Source: SAR202 cluster bacterium Io17-Chloro-G6 | GTDB lineage: Bacteria > Chloroflexota > Dehalococcoidia > UBA3495 | Direction of reading: 5' to 3' | Length of the DNA: 64,000 nt | Assembly: GCA_002816585.1 (NCBI GenBank) | Contig: MUCT01000010.1 | Location: 6,168 to 70,167 of the forward strand | Shown: piece by piece, positions 59,509-64,000 of the stretch | Layout of the letters: each line of letters starts with the position of its first letter | Position numbering within the stretch: position 1 is the first letter of the stretch | Position numbers and translations under genes: made by a program | The notes under the pieces: model-generated | Seen by the model: only the letters and a program-made list of their open reading frames with translations | Database searches by the model: none | What the model was told of the DNA's origin: nothing

Positions 59509-61056
59509 GTGAAGTACGACTACATCGTAGTGGGTGGAGGTTCCGCGGGGTGCACCATTGCCACGCGCCTTTCTGAAGACCCGTCCAAGTCGGTGCTGCT
59601 GCTGGAAGCGGGACCAGACTATCCAGACTTCGAACACCTTCCGGAAGACATCAAATTCGGCAACAATGTTTGGCTCTCAGCCTACGGCCCCCACAGTTGG
59701 GACTACGTGGCTCAGGTTACCCCAGAGCAGCCGAACTTGACCATTCCCAGGGGCAAGGCCACCGGCGGCTCCAGCGCCATCAACGGTCAGGTGCTATTCC
59801 GGGGCATCCCCGAGGACTATGACGGTTGGGCGTCCATGGGGAACGACGAGTGGTCCTTCACCAAAGTCCTGCCCTATTTCAACAAGTTGGAGACCGACCT
59901 GGACTTTGGCGGCGGAGACTTCCACGGCTCCGACGGCCCGGTGCCAGTGCGCCGTTATCCCCGCAGCGAGTGGCTCCCCTATGCCACGGCCTTCGAGGAA
60001 GCCTGCGTCGCCGTGGGGTACGAAAAAGATGAAGATATGAACCACCCGGAATCAACCGGAGTCTCGCCCAGGGCCAGAAACACGATTGACGGCGTTCGCA
60101 TGAGCAACGCTTTAAACTACCTGGACATGGCCCGCCACCGGCTGAACATCACGATCCGGGGAAGCGTAACCGCCCGGCGCATCCTGTTCGAAGGCAAGCG
60201 CGCCGTGGGCATAGAGGCCGAAAGCGGCGGCGATATATTTACGGTAGAAGGGGACCAGATCGTGGTCTGTAGCGGGGCCGTTGCTTCTCCACAGCTGTTG
60301 ATGCTTTCGGGCATCGGACCGGCCGAACACCTTAGAAGCATGGGCATCGACGTAATCCAAGACTCCCCTGGCGTTGGCCAGAACCTGCGCGACCATCCTT
60401 CCGCTGCCGTCCTGTACCGGGCCACCGGCGAGAGCCCGGACATCCAGGCGCCGGTCATCCAGGTCGGTTTGCGCTATACCGTGCAGAATTCCAGCCTCCG
60501 CAACGATATGCAGATCAGCCCCATGCTCATGACCAGCGAGCACCGTCCCGCCCAGGTTGAAATCAACGATGACGAGAATTACATCGGGATGAGCGCCAGC
60601 CTGCAGCTTGCCCTGGGCAAAGGTGAGTTGAAGCTGACCTCCACCGATCCCCACGTGCAGCCCTTCTTGAACTACAACTACTACACAGAGGAAGAAGATC
60701 TAAGGCGCATGCGGGAGGCGGTGAAATTATGCATCGAGATCTGCGAACAGACCTCCTACAGCGACATTCTCTTGAACCGGGTGAATCCCACCGACACCGA
60801 CCTAGTCTCGGACGAATCCCTGAACGCATGGCTGATGCGGAATTCCGGCACCTCCCACCATATATCCGGCACCTGCAAGATGGGACCCGACTCCGACCCC
60901 ATGGCGGTGCTGGACCAGTATTGTCACGTGCGTGGTATCGAGAACCTGCGGGTGGCCGACGCCTCGGCGATGCCCGACTGCATCCGGGCCAACACCAACG
61001 CCACCACCATTATGATTGGAGAGAAGGTGGCCGACTGGATCAAAGAAGGACGCTAA
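59509..61056 (+). CDS. GMC-family FAD-dependent oxidoreductase
   Basis: 515 aa from GTG 59509, eight bases after GGAGG; ATGs at 59494 and 59503 are in frame but lie too close to or within that site. YDYIVVGGGSAGC is the FAD-binding start. PRGKATGGSSAINGQVLFRG and GAVASPQLLMLSGIG are the two PROSITE-type signatures. SHHISGTCKMG carries the catalytic His, and NTNATTIMIGEK the C-terminal motif. Relatives include choline dehydrogenase, glucose dehydrogenase and PEG dehydrogenase. The electron acceptor and the alcohol substrate are unknown. It stands apart from other catabolic genes. Confidence 0.85.
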   Translation: MKYDYIVVGGGSAGCTIATRLSEDPSKSVLLLEAGPDYPDFEHLPEDIKFGNNVWLSAYGPHSWDYVAQVTPEQPNLTIPRGKATGGSSAINGQVLFRGIPEDYDGWASMGNDEWSFTKVLPYFNKLETDLDFGGGDFHGSDGPVPVRRYPRSEWLPYATAFEEACVAVGYEKDEDMNHPESTGVSPRARNTIDGVRMSNALNYLDMARHRLNITIRGSVTARRILFEGKRAVGIEAESGGDIFTVEGDQIVVCSGAVASPQLLMLSGIGPAEHLRSMGIDVIQDSPGVGQNLRDHPSAAVLYRATGESPDIQAPVIQVGLRYTVQNSSLRNDMQISPMLMTSEHRPAQVEINDDENYIGMSASLQLALGKGELKLTSTDPHVQPFLNYNYYTEEEDLRRMREAVKLCIEICEQTSYSDILLNRVNPTDTDLVSDESLNAWLMRNSGTSHHISGTCKMGPDSDPMAVLDQYCHVRGIENLRVADASAMPDCIRANTNATTIMIGEKVADWIKEGR

Positions 61057-61119
61057 TCGCAAGAAGATGACCATGATTGGCGGGAACTTGACCCACTGAA
61101 TCAAAGGAGGACGCCGATT

Positions 61120-61160
61120 GATAACGCCGGGCCGGGGCGACACAACGGTGCGGCGTTATC
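61120..61160. terminator. Convergent inverted repeat between GMC and glycosylase genes
   Basis: GATAACGCCG (61120-61129) is complementary to CGGCGTTATC (61151-61160) across a 21-nt loop. It overlaps the last codons of the glycosylase gene. Both transcripts could end here, but no long T-tract is present. Confidence 0.45.
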
Positions 61161-61602
61161 TGTCTTGCCAGGCCGGGGTTTCCTCATTGACACAGTGGAG
61201 GAAGACGAAAGCGGAGGTCCGGCCCAGACCGGCGAAGGGCCTAGTCAAAACCTTGACCCGGCCGTTGTAGTCCAGGTGGTCTAATGATCTTAGGTAGGCC
61301 TGGAACGACCCGTGCTGTTTGACGAGGTCAAGCGTGGTGCGGGCGTTCTCCACCGTTGCCACGATCTTACGCCGGTTGCGCACGATGCTCCGGTCCTCAA
61401 AGAGGCGCTCCAGGTCATTTGGGCCATAGGCGGCAACACGTTCCAAATGAAACTGGTCAAAACTCTTCAAGAAGCCGTCCCACTCTTCCCGAACTACGGA
61501 CCAACTGAACCCGGCCCGGAAGATTGCCCTAGTTAACTCTTCGAAGTAGCGGTCATCGCCTTCAGGTGTGATCTTGGGTGGTATTTCCAGGGCTCTTCGC
61601 AC
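61156..61602 (-). CDS. tag: DNA-3-methyladenine glycosylase I-like protein
   Basis: 148 aa from GTG 61602. YFEELTRAIFRAGFSWSVVREEWDGFLKSFDQFHLERVAAYGPNDLERLFEDRSIVRNRRKI aligns by eye with the core of Tag, which removes 3-methyladenine from alkylated DNA. The usual N-terminal CxW zinc segment is lacking, and at the C-terminus only FLHCVNEE resembles the other half of the zinc snap. So it may be a divergent or minimal Tag family member. Divergent from the LysR gene across a 180-bp intergenic region. Confidence 0.7.
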   Translation of the reverse strand: MRRALEIPPKITPEGDDRYFEELTRAIFRAGFSWSVVREEWDGFLKSFDQFHLERVAAYGPNDLERLFEDRSIVRNRRKIVATVENARTTLDLVKQHGSFQAYLRSLDHLDYNGRVKVLTRPFAGLGRTSAFVFLHCVNEETPAWQDR

Positions 61603-61784
61603 TTATCCATTCCTCATTTTCGGCCTTGTAGGCCACCGGCCGGTATATCTTTATTTCCTCTGGCCCGGGATCTGCCGGAACCGTTTGCGCAATCCCTACT
61701 TGGCGGAAAATTCTACATACTACCCTTAATCTCAATGATATGTTATATTTGCTAGCGTGATGCCAATGGGGGAGGCAACGCCAG

Positions 61785-62732
61785 ATGGAACTGCGGCAAC
61801 TTGTTAGTTTTTACCACGTTGCTCGGCTTCGAAGTGTCTCTAAAGCCGCCCGCGCTCTGGAGCTGGGGCAGCCTACCGTAACCACCCACCTGCGAAAGCT
61901 GGAGTACGAGTTCGGGATCACTCTGTTCGACCGAATAAAGCGGCCGATCCATCTAACCTCAGAAGGGTCAATCCTTCTGGAACTGGTCACTCCGGTGGTC
62001 CAAGCGGTGGATACCCTGAAAGCCCAGATGGACTACAGCGAATCCCGGGGCTCTTTTGTTGTTGGCGCCTACCCGGACCTGGTGATGCACCACCTGCCGG
62101 CGGGAATCCAGGCCTTCAGCAAGAATTACCCAGATGTGCGCATCCAGCTATTGGCCCGGCCCTACAACCCTTTGATGCGATTGGTCAAATCAGGCGAGAT
62201 TGACCTGGCATTTTCCGCCCCACCGCCCGCAGATGACCAGTCCTTGGACTTCCAAGAATTGTTCCAGTTCGACATTGTGCTGATGACCCCTCTTGGCCAT
62301 CCTTTGTTAGAGCGGGACATAATTACATTGAAGGACCTGTCTCCTTGGCCTCTAATCCTCTCCGGTCCGGAAAGCCTGACGCGTCAGAAGGTTGAGCAGG
62401 AACTCAGAAATCAGGGCGTGTCCTGCGATGTCGTGCTGGCCTTGGACGACACAGGGTCCATCAAACGCTACGTCGAGACTGGGATGGGAGTGGCGGTCTG
62501 CGCCGACTTTACCCTTCATCAGCAAGACCATGACCGTCTCGGGGTAGTGCGGTTGGACCACATCTTCGATTCCTCGGTCATCGGCGTGTGTACGTTGAAG
62601 GGCAAGTTCTTAGGCCAAGCCGTGCGGACCTTCATCGAGGTGCTTTCCGACGAAATGAGGGGATACCACGCCGACTTAGCCGGCTGGGACCACCCCAGGG
62701 CCAGCAAAAAGAGCAAGGCATTGTCCCGGTAG
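61785..62732 (+). CDS. LysR-family transcriptional regulator
   Basis: 315 aa, ATG with GGGGGAGG upstream. The N-terminal winged helix-turn-helix (1-65) contains SVSKAARALELGQPTVTTHLRKLEYEFGITLFDR, the usual LysR DNA-binding pattern. A periplasmic-binding-like effector domain (about 85-290) follows, resembling CysB/Cbl-type proteins. LysR proteins usually control a divergent neighbour: here the tag-like gene, with the shared 180-bp region as likely operator. The effector is not known. The last 20 residues are basic (RASKKSKALSR). Confidence 0.85.
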   Translation: MELRQLVSFYHVARLRSVSKAARALELGQPTVTTHLRKLEYEFGITLFDRIKRPIHLTSEGSILLELVTPVVQAVDTLKAQMDYSESRGSFVVGAYPDLVMHHLPAGIQAFSKNYPDVRIQLLARPYNPLMRLVKSGEIDLAFSAPPPADDQSLDFQELFQFDIVLMTPLGHPLLERDIITLKDLSPWPLILSGPESLTRQKVEQELRNQGVSCDVVLALDDTGSIKRYVETGMGVAVCADFTLHQQDHDRLGVVRLDHIFDSSVIGVCTLKGKFLGQAVRTFIEVLSDEMRGYHADLAGWDHPRASKKSKALSR

Positions 62733-63145
62733 CGCACTGTATTCCGCTCTCTGGCACCGGTCCCCTCAGAATTCCGAAACGTTTCGGCCAATCAGCGGTG
62801 CCCGCCCCTCCGTCACCTTGCTTCCGATTCTGTACCCTGCCTTCCCCTTGAGTCATCTCGGCGAAAAACTGAATAATGGTGGCGGATTATTCACCTGGTT
62901 CGAGGTCTTTTATGTCAAGCGGTGCCTCAATTAGGATCCTTAACGTAACCGTGGCCGGGGCCGGTATCGTCGGCCACCCCATAGCCCCAGGACCGCATCA
63001 TTTAGTCCTACCACCCTGGCATCTAAATAGCCGAGATTGCTATACTCCTAAAAGCGCTGTGGAAATGCTCTGTGCACATTTAGGAGTCCTAGCAATGGGC
63101 AGGCTTCCAAAAAAGGCGCAAATCCGTAGCTAATTTCGCCAACAA
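62733..63145. other. 413-bp gap containing an inverted repeat, no gene
   Basis: Between the LysR gene and tRNA-Thr. An inverted repeat of 17-18 nt arms lies at 63036-63052 and 63079-63096, pairing as ATTGCTA and ACTCCTAAA blocks with a small mismatch between. It may form a hairpin in the tRNA leader. I found no credible reading frame. Confidence 0.5.
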
Positions 63146-63220
63146 GCCGGTGTAGCTCAGTGGCAGAGCAGCTGTTTCGTAAACAGCAGGTCAAGGGTTC
63201 GACTCCCCTCACCGGCTCCA
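63146..63220 (+). tRNA. tRNA-Thr (CGU)
   Basis: Acceptor GCCGGTG/CACCGGC, D arm GCTC/GAGC, anticodon arm GCTGT-TTCGTAA-ACAGC with anticodon CGT, and encoded CCA (63218-63220). The T stem AAGGG/CCCCT has one A-C mismatch. The gene reads ACG codons. Confidence 0.9.
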
Positions 63221-63824
63221 TTTTTCAGGCGCGAAAAGGCCCGAAATTCTGATATCCGGGCTCTTCATTCCATGCGGATGTAAAGGGATAGTCCCAAACT
63301 TCCTCTGAGGCTGGGGACGCCGAGCATCGGTGGAGCCTGAAACTCCTGTTCCCGAGATCAACGATCCATCTAAGGCGTCGGTCTTCTTTCTCCCCGATCA
63401 GCGGTAGCGATTCAATACAACTGTAATGTTAATGTCTACAGAATAGCAGGCGCCTCTGCGTGGCCCCCATAGCGAACCGAGTTGCCCTAGTCAGATGCGG
63501 CGCCAGCGTAGGTGGCTCGGGAGCATAGTTTGCTTTCCCTAGTATGGGTAATTATGCCAACGCAGAAGGTGCAATCCCTTCCATCCACGACCCCAAGCAT
63601 GGCAAGATAGGAAAATGCTTGGAAACCTAGACCATGACTCAGACCGCCGCCCAGTTCGAGTGGGCGGCGGTCAGTTGTTCCAACTTCGAAGCGCCAGTTC
63701 CCGACCCACATTGGATCGACGGGGATGGGCCGGCTTTGGTAAGAAGTCTAGCGGAAAAGTGTCACCATCATAAAAGAGACAGCATGATTCCTGGCCAAGC
63801 GTACTCGGAGGCTAAATCCGGCCC
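63221..63824. other. 604-bp gap with a GC-rich palindrome, no convincing gene
   Basis: No frame here looks like a real gene. At 63642-63672 GACCGCCGCCCA and TGGGCGGCGGTC form a perfect 12-bp hairpin around a 7-nt loop; it lacks a T-tract on both strands. Confidence 0.4.
63239..63261 (+). terminator. Weak terminator-like hairpin after tRNA-Thr
   Basis: GCCCG (63239-63243) pairs with CGGGC (63257-63261), with TCTTCATTC beyond. A T5 also follows the CCA directly (63221-63225). Termination is plausible but not strongly supported. Confidence 0.4.
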
Positions 63825-64000
63825 ATGAAGTTGTTCTTCCTAGGTGTCTTCGCACTTGTACTGGTAGGATGTTCGGTCACGAGCGACCCAACAGATGCCC
63901 CGAATATGTCAAGGGCGGAGAGAAATTGTACCGGCAGGGCGGAGAGAAACTGTACCACTAAACGCCGCGGTGTGAGAGTCAAAGTGTCGTGGTATGTGAG
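63825..64000 (+). CDS. Predicted lipoprotein, partial (runs off the window end)
   Basis: The frame from ATG 63825 stays open to the end of the window (58 codons). GGAGG lies about 12 bases upstream. Hydrophobic residues 3-15 end in LVGC, so Cys16 would be the lipidated residue. The mature start is unremarkable except for a 24-nt duplicated unit that repeats RAERNCT (63912-63932 and 63936-63956). Too little is present to name a family. Confidence 0.6.
   Translation, partial: MKLFFLGVFALVLVGCSVTSDPTDAPNMSRAERNCTGRAERNCTTKRRGVRVKVSWYV

Noticed and set aside
62876..63133. 85-aa frame before tRNA-Thr
   Set aside because: It spans the inverted repeat, has no ribosome site and no recognisable features.
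63634..63828. 64-aa frame over the GC palindrome
   Set aside because: The start is within a hairpin region without ribosome site, and the frame overlaps the lipoprotein start.
1..64000. CRISPR array, rRNA operon, prophage, intact insertion sequence
   Set aside because: I looked for regularly spaced repeats, rRNA signatures, transposase motifs and phage structural genes and saw none.

Overview
The window reads as a moderately GC-rich bacterial chromosome segment. The gene mix (many LLM/luciferase-like oxidoreductases, several beta-propeller enzymes, GMC and sarcosine-oxidase-type flavoenzymes, a DUF5679-like small zinc-ribbon protein, a selenoprotein family, a partial cobalamin pathway) best fits Chloroflexota, probably a Dehalococcoidia/SAR202-like lineage. 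That assignment is inference: there is no rRNA here. UGA is a normal stop in most genes but appears to be recoded as selenocysteine in two.

Layout. 158-12112 is a catabolic and redox region: LigB-type dioxygenase, two alpha/beta hydrolases, GNAT and VOC proteins, a ThDP-dependent enzyme, a hotdog thioesterase, an LLM oxidoreductase, an NHL propeller and two copies of a two-gene module. Each module has a UGSC-type selenoprotein, with an in-frame UGA and a hairpin just behind it, plus a conserved partner of about 346 residues. The copies lie on opposite strands with the gene order swapped. 12435-18157 holds a secreted protein, a large LuxR/ATPase regulator, a second LLM enzyme and a cupin. 18277-26689 is a tightly coupled ABC operon with two giant FtsX-like permeases and two ATPases. 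27158-36601 is mixed and accessory: an SDR, a NucS-like nuclease, a CoA-transferase pair, a BNR propeller, a HicBA pair whose toxin gene seems to start with ATT, a decarboxylating dehydrogenase, and an AT-richer ATPase/PIN cassette with two frameshifts at A-runs.

36661-40365 is a cobalamin lower-ligand assembly cluster (PduX-like kinase, CobU, CobQ, CobC-like phosphatase). 40572-46674 has a DUF5679-like gene with a good promoter and terminator, a possible structured RNA, a four-gene catabolic operon, a PAC2 protein and an endonuclease III homologue. 46698-49471 has argC and tRNA-Glu, with a decayed integrated element bounded by a 50-nt duplication of the tRNA 3' half. 49484-61602 returns to housekeeping: FDOR-like and TlpA-like proteins, an ASST-like propeller, ybeY, dnaX-ybaB-recR-recO (interrupted by a TPR/PIN cassette), biotin carboxylase plus BCCP, a GMC oxidoreductase and a 3-methyladenine glycosylase. 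The window ends with a LysR regulator, tRNA-Thr(CGU) and the start of a lipoprotein gene.

The most notable feature is the duplicated selenoprotein module. Next are the frameshifted ATPase/PIN pair, the accessory cassette inside the dnaX-recR operon, the hidden hicA and the tRNA-Glu element scar.
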